From the NCBI GenBank assembly GCA_044235825.1, contig JBIIHL010000006.1:1-49117 (forward strand): a DNA stretch of 49,117 nt, in the 5' to 3' direction. Both the position numbers and the translations under genes were made by a program. Origin of the DNA: CANGYM01 sp044235825. GTDB taxonomy: Bacteria > Pseudomonadota > Alphaproteobacteria > JAJTHO01 > CANGYM01. The notes under the pieces were generated by a model, which had not been told where the DNA came from, searched no databases, and saw nothing but the letters and a program-made list of their open reading frames with translations. Shown here in pieces: positions 8,451 through 16,458 of this stretch (position 1 is the first letter of the stretch; each line of letters begins with the position of its first letter).

Positions 8451-8480
8451 AAAATCGTTTCTGTGGACAGGGGCCGACTC

Positions 8481-8509
8481 TTGACATCCCGTGCCTTAGG
8501 TTGAAATAT
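8481..8509 (+). promoter_or_regulatory. Sigma-70-type promoter of holA, leaderless geometry
   Basis: TTGACA at 8481-8486, a 17-base spacer and AAATAT at 8504-8509, which ends one base before the first ATG (8511). Transcription would start at about 8516-8517, at the second in-frame ATG (8517), so the mRNA would have no leader. The -35 is perfect; the -10 is weaker. Confidence 0.55.
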
Positions 8510-8510
8510 C

Positions 8511-9509
8511 ATGGCTATGAAACTGATGCCTGCCGCTTTGCCCAAAATGGCCCCTCGTCTGGGTAAGGATCTCTTGACCATCCTTTTTCACGGCGATAAC
8601 GAAGGCGCTATGCGCAGGGGGGTGGATCAGATCAAAGCTGCCCTGCCCACCCATACCCACACCATGCTGTATGCCGATGATATCAGGCAAACCCCCGATG
8701 TGTTGTATGATCTGATGCTGACCCCGTCGTTGATGGGGGGGGATCCTTGTGTGGTGATTCGGGCGGAATCGGGACTGTCTGATATCAGTGCCAGCGTTCT
8801 GGATCTGGGAAAACAAATGCGTTACGGCGTGATGGTGGTGGTGACGTCGGGCACGCTAAAGGCCACCCATGCCCTAAGAAAATGGGCCGAGGCCGATGAT
8901 CGCGCCGCCATCGTTGGATGCTATGACGATGCCCCCGCCGCCTGCGCCGCTGCCTTGCGTCAGGGGTTGTCTGCCTATACCATTGATTCGGATGCGTGGC
9001 TGTTTGCGGAAAGTAAGGTGGCCCTAACCATGGGTTCAGTGGCATCAGCGCTGCAGACCCTGCCCCTGTTGGTGTATCCCCGCACCACCATCACGCTGGC
9101 GGATATGCGGGCGCTGGCCTTGGATCATGATGATTACGCGCGGGATTTGGCCTTTGCATATTTGCTGCGCCCCAAAACCTATCCGCAGGATTTGGCCAAT
9201 TTTGTCAAAGGCCACGCCTCGGCCCAGCCCACCCCCTATATTATTGTCATTCGGGCTGTGATGGATATTTTAAAAACTCTCAATACCTTGCATCTGCACC
9301 TGAAAACCTCCCCCGCATCGCTGGATGCCGCCATGGCCGCCCTGCGCCCCCCGTTGTTTTTTAAGGACAAACCCCACATCATCGCCCTGATGAAAAAATA
9401 CAACCACGCCGCCGTCCTGCGCGGCCTCGATCACAGCCTCAGTTTAGAAAAAGCCCTGAAATCCAAACCTGTCAACGTGGCGTGCTTGATGTTTGAGCAT
9501 GGAGGCTGA
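8511..9509 (+). CDS. holA: DNA polymerase III delta subunit
   Basis: 332 residues, the normal length for the clamp-loader delta subunit, which opens the beta sliding clamp. The N-terminal AAA+-like fold shows LLTILFHGDNEGAMRRGVDQ and the following PSLMGGDPCVVIR, as in alphaproteobacterial HolA (FGPDxGLVRE... region). The C-terminal collar contains LRPPLFFKDKPHIIALMKKY, a family hallmark. The likely translation start is ATG 8511 or 8517; the promoter geometry favours 8517. The last 48 bases of the gene recur, inverted and with one mismatch, at 34687-34734. It is divergent from argC and convergent with the HEPN gene at 9603. Confidence 0.88.
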   Translation: MAMKLMPAALPKMAPRLGKDLLTILFHGDNEGAMRRGVDQIKAALPTHTHTMLYADDIRQTPDVLYDLMLTPSLMGGDPCVVIRAESGLSDISASVLDLGKQMRYGVMVVVTSGTLKATHALRKWAEADDRAAIVGCYDDAPAACAAALRQGLSAYTIDSDAWLFAESKVALTMGSVASALQTLPLLVYPRTTITLADMRALALDHDDYARDLAFAYLLRPKTYPQDLANFVKGHASAQPTPYIIVIRAVMDILKTLNTLHLHLKTSPASLDAAMAALRPPLFFKDKPHIIALMKKYNHAAVLRGLDHSLSLEKALKSKPVNVACLMFEHGG

Positions 9510-9580
9510 GGGAAAAAACAGGGCAAGCCGGATGGGGCCAAGGCAGGTGAGGGGTCCCTATTATCCCCAGTATACATCCT

Positions 9581-9601
9581 TTGGGGGGCAGGGAAGGGGG
9601 A
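9581..9601 (+). repeat. G-rich direct repeat, left border of HEPN/MNT island
   Basis: TTTGGGGGGCAGGGAAGGGG lies just before the HEPN/MNT cluster. Almost the same sequence, with one extra G, occurs in the same orientation at 10962-10983 immediately beyond the cluster. The pair brackets about 1.36 kb holding both toxin-antitoxin modules. It may mark recombination borders, though its low complexity weakens that reading. Confidence 0.5.
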
Positions 9602-9602
9602 G

Positions 9603-9956
9603 TTAAGGGGATTGTTCTTCCAAAAGAATCTCCAGCTGTTTCAGCAAAACAGGGATATGAAAATTGCCTATGCTGAGGATAATGTCATGGGCGATATCAT
9701 CATAGCCATGGGCCAGATGATTCCTCATGCTGATGATTTTTTGCCAAGGAATTTGGGGATTTTGCTCTCTCAAGGGGGCACTGACGCGGGTGGCGGCTTC
9801 ACCAAAAATATGAATTAAACGTTGTAAAATCAATGCCGCATCAGAATCATCTTCAATACCATCCTTTCGGTAACGTTCCAATGTTTCCCCTATACGACGG
9901 CCAAAGCGGATCATATCATACAGGGCGACGCGATCATCCCGCTGGCTTTCCCTCAT
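9603..9956 (-). CDS. HEPN-domain (HepT-like, DUF86) toxin
   Basis: 117 residues, mostly helical, with the Rx4-6H RNase motif in MRNHLAHGYDDI (R then H six residues on), the active site of HepT-type HEPN ribonucleases. The family's Tyr in the same stretch is the site AMPylated by the partner MNT antitoxin in characterised HepT/MntA systems. It overlaps the MNT gene by 4 nt (ATGA), the usual coupling in this module, with the antitoxin first. Toxin activity is inferred from the family and was not shown here. Confidence 0.88.
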   Translation of the reverse strand: MRESQRDDRVALYDMIRFGRRIGETLERYRKDGIEDDSDAALILQRLIHIFGEAATRVSAPLREQNPQIPWQKIISMRNHLAHGYDDIAHDIILSIGNFHIPVLLKQLEILLEEQSP

Positions 9957-10252
9957 AAAAACCGCACATCCTTCATAACATTTTCCTCTAAATAGGGGTT
10001 TTTGGCGATTTTTTGACGAAAAGAAAACCGCACAGGCAGGCCCGTCCGCAGGCTGAGGTTCTGCTCGGCATCCAAAAGATCAAAAAACGTAAACGGGGCG
10101 GTATAATCTATCAGAATATCCAAATCACTCCACTCATCCGCATCGCCGCGGGCATAGCTGCCAAAGACGCCCATTTCTGTGATGGGGTATTTGGCCATCA
10201 AATCGCGTTTGGCGTCCTGCAAAATGGGCAAAAGGTCGTTGAGTGTTTTCAT
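9953..10252 (-). CDS. MNT-domain nucleotidyltransferase antitoxin (copy 1)
   Basis: 99 residues with the minimal nucleotidyltransferase signature GSYARGDADEWSDLDILID: GS, then the two catalytic Asp in SDLD and a third Asp after. It pairs with the downstream HEPN gene through an ATGA overlap. In known MntA/HepT systems this protein transfers AMP to the HEPN toxin. Its first 47 codons are almost identical at DNA level to those of the second MNT gene at 10619-10918, while the C-terminal halves are unrelated (TAPFTFFDLLDAEQNLSLRT here), so it is a mosaic copy. It is read from the same strand as the second pair and 13 nt beyond it. Confidence 0.9.
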   Translation of the reverse strand: MKTLNDLLPILQDAKRDLMAKYPITEMGVFGSYARGDADEWSDLDILIDYTAPFTFFDLLDAEQNLSLRTGLPVRFSFRQKIAKNPYLEENVMKDVRFL

Positions 10253-10273
10253 GGGTATGCTGTTGTTACCAAT
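10112..10273 (-). repeat. Direct repeat: 5' half of MNT gene and its upstream region (copy 1)
   Basis: About 160 bases that match 10778-10939 with only a few differences. The match covers the first 47 codons of each MNT gene plus about 20 upstream bases and ends sharply at the SDLDIL codons. The near-identity stands against the unrelated 3' halves, indicating recent duplication or gene conversion. Confidence 0.85.
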
Positions 10274-10622
10274 TCAGGCCTTTGTCTTTCAAAAACATTT
10301 CTAATGCTGCAATCATGGGCGGCAGATGATCGATGACAATACGCCATACCAAAGGATTTTCAATTTCATCATAATCATGGGCAATCACGTTGCGGCATCC
10401 AATGATTTGAACCCACGGAATATCCGGCAAGAGGGTTTTGGTTGGACCATCAACCTTTTTCGCCGCTTCACCAATAATTTGTACCGCGTGAAGCAAGGCA
10501 AATCGCCGAAGCTGATCTTCGAAATACGTGTCTTGTGTATACGGGGCAGCAAAACCCACCGCAGCGCGGGCATGATCCAACATATCCACCAGATATTGCG
10601 TGCTATCGTTCTGCCCCCTCAT
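10266..10622 (-). CDS. HEPN-domain (HepT-like, DUF86) toxin
   Basis: 118 residues. The RNase motif is CRNVIAHDYDEI (R-x4-H), preceded by QIIGEAAKKV, a conserved helix of the DUF86 group. It overlaps the upstream MNT gene by 4 nt (ATGA). It is clearly divergent in sequence from the HEPN at 9603, so the two modules hold different toxins while their antitoxins share the catalytic half. No signal or membrane segment. Ribonuclease function is inferred from the family. Confidence 0.9.
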   Translation of the reverse strand: MRGQNDSTQYLVDMLDHARAAVGFAAPYTQDTYFEDQLRRFALLHAVQIIGEAAKKVDGPTKTLLPDIPWVQIIGCRNVIAHDYDEIENPLVWRIVIDHLPPMIAALEMFLKDKGLNW

Positions 10623-10918
10623 AAATAAACAGCCTCCTGCAAAATGCGGGGGGCCAGAAAGCGTTTTAGGCGGTTTTTGTTGACCAAATCCACGGTTGGA
10701 ATGCCTGTTTTGTCCTGTAAATACAGCTGAATATCCACGATATCAAACAGGGAAAAACCATGGGTATCCATCACATACAGGATATCCAAATCACTCCGCT
10801 CATCCGCATCGCCGCGGGCGTAGCTGCCAAAGACGCCCATTTCTGTGATGGGGTATTTGGCCATCAAATCGCGTTTGGCATCCTGCAAAATGGGCAAAAG
10901 GTCGTTGAGGGTTTTCAT
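10619..10918 (-). CDS. MNT-domain nucleotidyltransferase antitoxin (copy 2)
   Basis: 99 residues from the ATG at 10918, chosen to match copy 1; seven further codons are open upstream. It carries GSYARGDADERSDLDILYV; the third acidic residue follows in YVMDTHG. The N-terminal 47 residues match copy 1 except for W to R before SDLD. The C-terminal half (FSLFDIVDIQLYLQDKTGIP) differs completely and probably sets partner choice for the adjacent HEPN at 10266. It is the first gene of a four-gene run MNT-HEPN-MNT-HEPN on the minus strand. Confidence 0.9.
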   Translation of the reverse strand: MKTLNDLLPILQDAKRDLMAKYPITEMGVFGSYARGDADERSDLDILYVMDTHGFSLFDIVDIQLYLQDKTGIPTVDLVNKNRLKRFLAPRILQEAVYL

Positions 10919-10939
10919 AGGGGGTATGCTGCTGACCAA
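10778..10939 (-). repeat. Direct repeat: 5' half of MNT gene and its upstream region (copy 2)
   Basis: Partner of the repeat at 10112-10273, same orientation, 666 nt apart. Substitutions are few, for example ACTC/GCTC and GTAG/ATAG at the ends of the shared block. Confidence 0.85.
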
Positions 10940-10961
10940 TCATCCCCCAACTTTGCCACGG

Positions 10962-10983
10962 TTTGGGGGGGCAGGGAAGGGGA
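10962..10983 (+). repeat. G-rich direct repeat, right border of HEPN/MNT island
   Basis: TTTGGGGGGGCAGGGAAGGG, same orientation as 9581-9601. It lies upstream of the MNT copy 2 gene, between it and the (AT)10 promoter region. Confidence 0.5.
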
Positions 10984-11037
10984 TTTTTTCAACACAACCC
11001 TTTTTCCCCACCACCCCAAAAAAATTTCATAAAATTC

Positions 11038-11065
11038 TTGACGCATATATATATATATATATATT
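11038..11065 (+). promoter_or_regulatory. Promoter whose spacer is an (AT)10 repeat
   Basis: TTGACG at 11038-11043 is followed by a run of ten AT dinucleotides (11045-11064), in which TATATT at 11060-11065 can act as -10 at a 16-base spacing (TATTAA two bases on gives 18). A dinucleotide run inside a promoter spacer changes promoter strength when it gains or loses units. The downstream ORF at 11138 is the likely target. Confidence 0.5.
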
Positions 11066-11137
11066 AAATTAAATGTTCACCCATAGCATTGCCACAATCC
11101 CGTGGTTTCCGCTTGGGCCTCGCAACAGGTCAACTAC

Positions 11138-11626
11138 ATGGCTAATCTTAAGCCCGACAATTCTGTCGACTCCTTGGCAACTCAGTTGCCTGCTCCGGCC
11201 ACTCCGGACACTCCGGACATCACCTCAGAGCCTATTGTGGTAGCCACACATGTGGTAGCCACACAGTTGTTGGCAACCGTAGCAGTAGCAGGCGGTTTGG
11301 CGCTCTTGATTATAGGAGTCGTCAACAACTGGAACGGGATGAGAACAACAGCTGTAACCACAGCTGTTTCAGCATCTCAGGGGTTAGGGGGGTTAGGCCG
11401 CCTGAACACTCTGTGGCCATCCACCGCGGAGGCGCGGGCGGGGTGCCAAGTCCTCGGCGGGGTCCCAACCTGGAGCCCCCGGGGACTCAGCATCTTCACC
11501 CCCGAAGGGGGGTGGTGCGGCTACATGAAGGCCGAAGGGGCTTGGCATCTCTATGGCTCCCACTACGGGTCAACAGTGAAACACAGTTTCCCGGGACGGG
11601 AACTCCCCGATCCAATTCAGAGATGA
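11138..11626 (+). CDS. Unrecognised small single-pass membrane protein (putative)
   Basis: About 162 residues from the ATG at 11138, which has AGG eight bases upstream; a GTG at 11102 would add 12 residues. It has a Pro/Thr/Asp-rich N-terminus with a short repeat (ATPDTPD), one strongly hydrophobic helix (LLATVAVAGGLALLIIGVV) and a Gly/Trp-rich C-terminus (GWCGYMKAEGAWHLYG). I do not recognise a family. It lies where rpoC would be expected, between the HEPN/MNT island and the rpoB 3' end, convergent with rpoB. Its promoter is the (AT)10 element. A tandem repeat GTGGTAGCCACACA occurs within the gene (about 11237-11265). It may be a real accessory gene or a chance ORF. Confidence 0.4.
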   Translation: MANLKPDNSVDSLATQLPAPATPDTPDITSEPIVVATHVVATQLLATVAVAGGLALLIIGVVNNWNGMRTTAVTTAVSASQGLGGLGRLNTLWPSTAEARAGCQVLGGVPTWSPRGLSIFTPEGGWCGYMKAEGAWHLYGSHYGSTVKHSFPGRELPDPIQR

Positions 11627-11633
11627 AACCCAC

Positions 11634-11707
11634 ACCCCCCCCTCGGGGGGGGGTTACCCAGACCCCTACTCCTCGAGAGAAGATCACTCTTCAAACGAGG
11701 GTAGGGG
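11634..11707 (-). other. Two inverted repeats at the 3' end of rpoB
   Basis: One inverted repeat pairs CCCCTAC-CCTCG-type arms at 11663-11675 and 11696-11707 and spans the rpoB stop. A second is a C8/G9 run at 11635-11653. Neither is followed by a T-tract on the minus strand, so a terminator role is uncertain. The homopolymer pair is also a plausible place for an assembly error. Confidence 0.35.
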
Positions 11708-14700
11708 CTTTCTGGTTTCTTGGGCCTGCAGGTAATCGCTTTGTTTCAGCTCGATGTTCAATCCCAAAGCGCGGATTTCTTTGATCAATACGTTAAAGGA
11801 CTCAGGGATACCGGTTTGGAACGTGGCATCGCCCTTGACGATGGATTCGTAAACCTTGGTCCGGCCGGCCACGTCGTCGGATTTGATGGTCAGCATTTCC
11901 TGCAGAGTATAGGCGGCGCCGTAGGCTTGCAGGGCCCAGACCTCCATCTCCCCAAAACGCTGGCCCCCGAATTGGGCCTTTCCACCCAGCGGCTGCTGCG
12001 TCACCAAGCTGTACGGCCCAATGGACCGCGCGTGAATTTTATCATCCACCAGATGGTGCAGCTTTAACATGTAAATATAGCCCACGGTCACGGGACGATC
12101 GAACTTTTCCCCCGTGCGGCCATCATACAACGTCACCTGACCGGACCCATTCAGACCGGCTTTTTCCAGCATCTGAACAATCTCGGCCTCTTTCGCGCCA
12201 TCGAAAACCGGCGTGGCCATGGGCACACCCTTTTTCAGGTTGTGGCAGAGTTCCTTCAGGTCATCCCCATTCATGGCGTCGATTTCGCCCTGTGTTTCGG
12301 CATCGGGATACAGGGTTTTCAGGTGCGCTTTGACCTCTTTCTGCCCCTTGTCCTTATCCAGAGACGCAATCATCTGCGCCACCTGACGGCCCAAACCGCC
12401 TGAGGCCCAGCTGAGGTGGGTTTCCAAAATCTGGCCCACGTTCATACGCGAGGGAACCCCCAGCGGGTTTAACACGATATCCACCTGCGTGCCGTCCTCA
12501 AGAAACGGCATGTCCTCCAGCGGCATGATGCGGGACACAACCCCTTTGTTCCCGTGACGACCGGCCATTTTGTCCCCAGGTTGGATTTTGCGTTTCACGG
12601 CGACAAAGACCTTAATCATCTTCATCACGCCCGGTTGCAAATCATCCCCGCGCTGCAGTTTGTCGACCTTATCGTTAAATCTGGCGTTGATTTCGCGCAG
12701 GCTGGCTTCAAATTCCTGATTCAGGGTGGCGATGCGGTCCATGACCACGGCATCCTGAATCACAATTTTGGACCATTGGTTTTTGGGCATGGCATCCAGC
12801 GCGGCGGCATCCAAAGCCTGTCCGCGTTTGGCGCCTGTGGCTTTTTCCACAACCTGCCCCGCCAACCAAGAGGCCAGACGGTCATAATAGCTGGTTTCAA
12901 TGATGCGGCGCTGCGTATCCCGCTCCCGCGCTAGGGCATCAATACCGGCTTGCTCCAGCGCCACGGCCCGCTCGTCCTTGTCAATACCGGTGCGGGAGAA
13001 AATCCGCACCTCAACCACCGTCCCCGTCACCCCGGGCGGCAGGCGCAGGGATGTGTCGCGCACATCGCTGGCTTTTTCCCCGAAAATGGATCGCAGCAGT
13101 TTTTCTTCGGGTGTTGATGGGGTTTCCGCTTTGGGCGTTACTTTCCCAACCAAAATATCCCCGGGCTTCACTTCCGCCCCGACATACACAATACCGGCTT
13201 CGTCCAGATTACGCAGGGCCTCTTCGCCCACATCCGGAACATCGCGGGTAATGTCTTCCTGACCCAGCTTGGTATCGCGGGCCATGACCTCGAACTCTTC
13301 GATGTGAATGGATGTGAAAACATCATCGCGCACAATGCGCTCGGACAGCAGAATGGAATCCTCGAAGTTATACCCATTCCACGGCATGAACGCACACAAT
13401 ACGTTGCGTCCCAAGGCCAATTCGCCCAAATCGGTGGACGGTCCATCGGCGATGATGTCACCTTTTTTGATGCCATCGCCCACCTTCACCACCGGTTTCT
13501 GGTTGATGCAAGTGTCTTGGTTGGATCGCTGGAATTTCCGCAGGTTGTAAATGTCTACCCCAACGCCCGTGGCGCCGTCGTCTGTTTTTAAAACAATACG
13601 CTCTGCATCCACACGGTCCACGATCCCATCGCGGCGGGCCACAACAACCACACCGGAATCACGGGCCACAACGGCCTCCATGCCTGTCCCCACCAAGGGG
13701 GCCTCGGACCGCAGCAACGGCACGGCCTGACGCTGCATGTTGGATCCCATCAGGGCGCGGTTGGCATCGTCATTTTCCAAAAACGGAATCAGCGACGCCG
13801 CCACAGACACCAGCTGCTTTGGTGAAACGTCAATATAATCAATGTCTTCACGGCGGGCCAAAATGAACTCACCGGCTTTGCGACAGGTGATCAGCTCGTC
13901 GGCAAAACCGCCCTGATCATTCAGGGCCGCGTTGGATTGGGCGATGGTGTAACGGCTTTCTTCCAGCGCCGACAGGTAATCCACAACAAGGGATACCTTG
14001 CCGTCGATCACTTTGCGGTAGGGACTTTCGATGAACCCATAGCGATTGATGCGGGAAAAGGTCGCCAAAGAGTTAATCAGACCGATGTTCGGCCCCTCTG
14101 GCGTTTCGATGGGACAAATCCGGCCGTAGTGGGTGGGGTGAACGTCCCGAACCTCGAACCACGCCCGCTCCCGCGTTAATCCACCAGGGCCTAGGGCCGA
14201 AAGACGGCGTTTGTGGGTAATTTCCGACAAAGGATTGGTCTGGTCCATAAACTGGGACAACTGCGAGGATCCAAAAAATTCCTTCACCGCCGCCACAACA
14301 GGCTTGGCATTCACCAGATCATGGGGCATGGCTGTTTCCAGCTCCACCGCGCCCATGCGCTCTTTAATGGCCCGCTCCATCCGCAGCAAACCCAAACGGT
14401 ACTGATTTTCAATCAGCTCGCCCACCGAACGCACACGACGGTTGCCCAAATGGTCAATATCATCCACTTCGCCGCGGCCATCTTTCAGATTGATGATGGT
14501 GCGAACAATTTCAATAATATCATCCTTCTGCAACACCCGCACAGTGTCCGGCGCATTTAATCCCAAACGGGCGTTCAGCTTCACACGACCAACGGCGGAG
14601 AGATCATAACGCTCTTCGTCGAAAAACAGGCTGTTAAACAGGGCTTCTGCAGCCTCATATGTGGGGGGCTCGCCTGGGCGCATGACGCGGTAAATGTCTG

Positions 14701-15874
14701 CCAAGGCCTCTTCGCGGCAATAGTTTTTATCGGCCATCACCGTGTTCAAAATGTGGGGGCCATATTTAATATAGTCGATGTCCAGCAAATAAAGGTCCTT
14801 GAGTCCTTTTTCGGCCACCAATTCCAACACAGAAGCATCCACCTCCTGACCCGCATCGGCCAGAACAATCCCCGTGGCTTCATCAATGATATCCAGCGCC
14901 AAAAAGCCACCAATTAAGCCTTCGGGATTGACAAAAAGGGAGGAAAAGTTTTCCTTCTCCAACTCTTTCATCAAACGCGGCGTCATTTTGGTGCCAGCGG
15001 GCAGGCGAACTTCACCCGTTTTGGCGTCCACCAGATCATGAATCAACTTCACCCCGCGCCATTTTTCAGGCACGAAGGACGTCTGCCATCCGCCCTTGCA
15101 AACGGTGTAGTGTGTGTGGGTGTAAAAGGTGTTGAGGATATCCAGCGCCGACAGTCCCTGCGCTTCGTAAGGTGCCAAAGGCCCCTCAGCCCGCTTTTTC
15201 GCCGTAGCTTCATTATCCAGACACATCAAAAACGTCGTCACCGGCAATTTACGGCGGCGATCAATACGCACATACAAAATGTCTTTGGCATCAAATTCAA
15301 AATCCAGCCACGACCCGCGGTAGGGGATCACACGGGCATTGTAAAGATATTTTCCCGACGCATGGGATTTCCCATTGTCATGATCAAAAAACACACCAGG
15401 GGATCGGTGCATCTGCGACACAATCACCCGCTCGGTCCCGTTCACCACAAACGTCCCGTTTTCCGTCATCAGAGGAATGTCCCCGACGTAAACCTCTTGT
15501 TCCTTAATGTCGCGGATGGAGCGGACCCCTGTGTCCTCATCCAAATCCCACACCACCAGACGCAGAGTCAAACGCAGGGGGCACGCAAAGGTAATCCCGC
15601 GCTGCTGACATTCCTCAACATCATATTTGGGCGCGTCAAAGTCATACGACACATATTCCAGCTGCGCCCGATTGGCATAATCCGCGATGGGAAAAATGGA
15701 CTGAAACACCTCGTGCAGGCCGACCCGCAAACGCTCGGCGTGGGGAATATCCATCTGCAGAAAATGGGCACACGAATTCCGCTGCACCTCAATCAAGTTC
15801 GGCATGTCCACAACTTGGGGGATCTTTCCAAAACTCTTACGAAGACGTTTGCGCGAAGTGAACGAAGCAGCCAT
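11684..15874 (-). CDS. rpoB: DNA-directed RNA polymerase subunit beta
   Basis: 1396 residues from the ATG at 15874 (MAASFTSRKRLRKSFGK), the usual alphaproteobacterial start. All core regions are present: the rifampicin pocket GSSQLSQFMDQTNPLSEITH, RRLSALGPGGLTRERA, HPTHYGRICPIETPEGPNIG, and the C-terminal GGKAQFGGQRFGEMEVWALQ. Rifampicin-contact residues D516, H526, S531 (E. coli numbering) are wild type. One oddity is Trp572 (TGG) in RERAWFEVRDVHP, where nearly all bacteria have Gly (E. coli Gly544). rplL and rplJ precede it in normal order, but rpoC does not follow; a convergent ORF and the HEPN/MNT island occupy that place. Confidence 0.98.
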   Translation of the reverse strand: MAASFTSRKRLRKSFGKIPQVVDMPNLIEVQRNSCAHFLQMDIPHAERLRVGLHEVFQSIFPIADYANRAQLEYVSYDFDAPKYDVEECQQRGITFACPLRLTLRLVVWDLDEDTGVRSIRDIKEQEVYVGDIPLMTENGTFVVNGTERVIVSQMHRSPGVFFDHDNGKSHASGKYLYNARVIPYRGSWLDFEFDAKDILYVRIDRRRKLPVTTFLMCLDNEATAKKRAEGPLAPYEAQGLSALDILNTFYTHTHYTVCKGGWQTSFVPEKWRGVKLIHDLVDAKTGEVRLPAGTKMTPRLMKELEKENFSSLFVNPEGLIGGFLALDIIDEATGIVLADAGQEVDASVLELVAEKGLKDLYLLDIDYIKYGPHILNTVMADKNYCREEALADIYRVMRPGEPPTYEAAEALFNSLFFDEERYDLSAVGRVKLNARLGLNAPDTVRVLQKDDIIEIVRTIINLKDGRGEVDDIDHLGNRRVRSVGELIENQYRLGLLRMERAIKERMGAVELETAMPHDLVNAKPVVAAVKEFFGSSQLSQFMDQTNPLSEITHKRRLSALGPGGLTRERAWFEVRDVHPTHYGRICPIETPEGPNIGLINSLATFSRINRYGFIESPYRKVIDGKVSLVVDYLSALEESRYTIAQSNAALNDQGGFADELITCRKAGEFILARREDIDYIDVSPKQLVSVAASLIPFLENDDANRALMGSNMQRQAVPLLRSEAPLVGTGMEAVVARDSGVVVVARRDGIVDRVDAERIVLKTDDGATGVGVDIYNLRKFQRSNQDTCINQKPVVKVGDGIKKGDIIADGPSTDLGELALGRNVLCAFMPWNGYNFEDSILLSERIVRDDVFTSIHIEEFEVMARDTKLGQEDITRDVPDVGEEALRNLDEAGIVYVGAEVKPGDILVGKVTPKAETPSTPEEKLLRSIFGEKASDVRDTSLRLPPGVTGTVVEVRIFSRTGIDKDERAVALEQAGIDALARERDTQRRIIETSYYDRLASWLAGQVVEKATGAKRGQALDAAALDAMPKNQWSKIVIQDAVVMDRIATLNQEFEASLREINARFNDKVDKLQRGDDLQPGVMKMIKVFVAVKRKIQPGDKMAGRHGNKGVVSRIMPLEDMPFLEDGTQVDIVLNPLGVPSRMNVGQILETHLSWASGGLGRQVAQMIASLDKDKGQKEVKAHLKTLYPDAETQGEIDAMNGDDLKELCHNLKKGVPMATPVFDGAKEAEIVQMLEKAGLNGSGQVTLYDGRTGEKFDRPVTVGYIYMLKLHHLVDDKIHARSIGPYSLVTQQPLGGKAQFGGQRFGEMEVWALQAYGAAYTLQEMLTIKSDDVAGRTKVYESIVKGDATFQTGIPESFNVLIKEIRALGLNIELKQSDYLQAQETRKPLPSFEE

Positions 15875-16044
15875 ACGGGTAAACACTCTCTAAAAATCAC
15901 AACAAAGAGGGAAGGGGGGACAGGCCCAAACAGATCCAAAAAAAGAAAAACGCATAGAACCCAAAGGGCACGCCTGTCAAAACGATGATACGACACACGT
16001 TATGACACAGTCGCGCCCTTTGGGCAACACGTTTTAATGGCCGC

Positions 16045-16425
16045 CTACTTAATTTCGACTTTGGCGCCAGCGGCTTCGACTTTTTTCTTAATGTCTTCCG
16101 CTTCTTCTTTTTTCACGGCTTCCTTGATGGGCTTGGGGGCCGCTTCAACCAAGTCTTTGGCTTCTTTCAGACCCAGACCCGTGATGGCGCGAACTTCCTT
16201 GATCACGTTGATTTTGTTGTCACCGGCAGCGACCAAAATCACATCAAACTCTGTTTTTTCCTCAACGGCAGCAGCCTCGCCGCCACCAGCAGGGGCAGCC
16301 GCCACAGCCACAGGCGCGGCCGCAGAAACACCCCATTCGTCTTCCAGTCTTTTGGCCAGCTCAGCAGCCTCCAGAACCGTCAAAGCGGAAAGATCTTTAA
16401 TCAAAGCGTTCAATTTATCAGACAT
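16045..16425 (-). CDS. rplL: 50S ribosomal protein L7/L12
   Basis: 126 residues. N-terminal dimerisation domain with LIKDLSALTVLEAAELAKRL, an Ala/Gly-rich hinge (AVAAAPAGGGEAAAVEEKTE) and the C-terminal factor-binding domain KINVIKEVRAITGLGLKEAK, ending GAKVEIK. L12 forms the ribosomal stalk that recruits translation GTPases. It lies 33 nt after rplJ, and 170 nt separate it from rpoB. Confidence 0.98.
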   Translation of the reverse strand: MSDKLNALIKDLSALTVLEAAELAKRLEDEWGVSAAAPVAVAAAPAGGGEAAAVEEKTEFDVILVAAGDNKINVIKEVRAITGLGLKEAKDLVEAAPKPIKEAVKKEEAEDIKKKVEAAGAKVEIK

Positions 16426-16458
16426 AAAAAACTCCTATAGATGGTCTGAGAGGGAAGG

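Noticed and set aside
15038..15988. 316-codon plus-strand frame over the 5' part of rpoB
   Set aside because: Antisense to a certain rpoB, His/Arg/Gln-rich, no family features.
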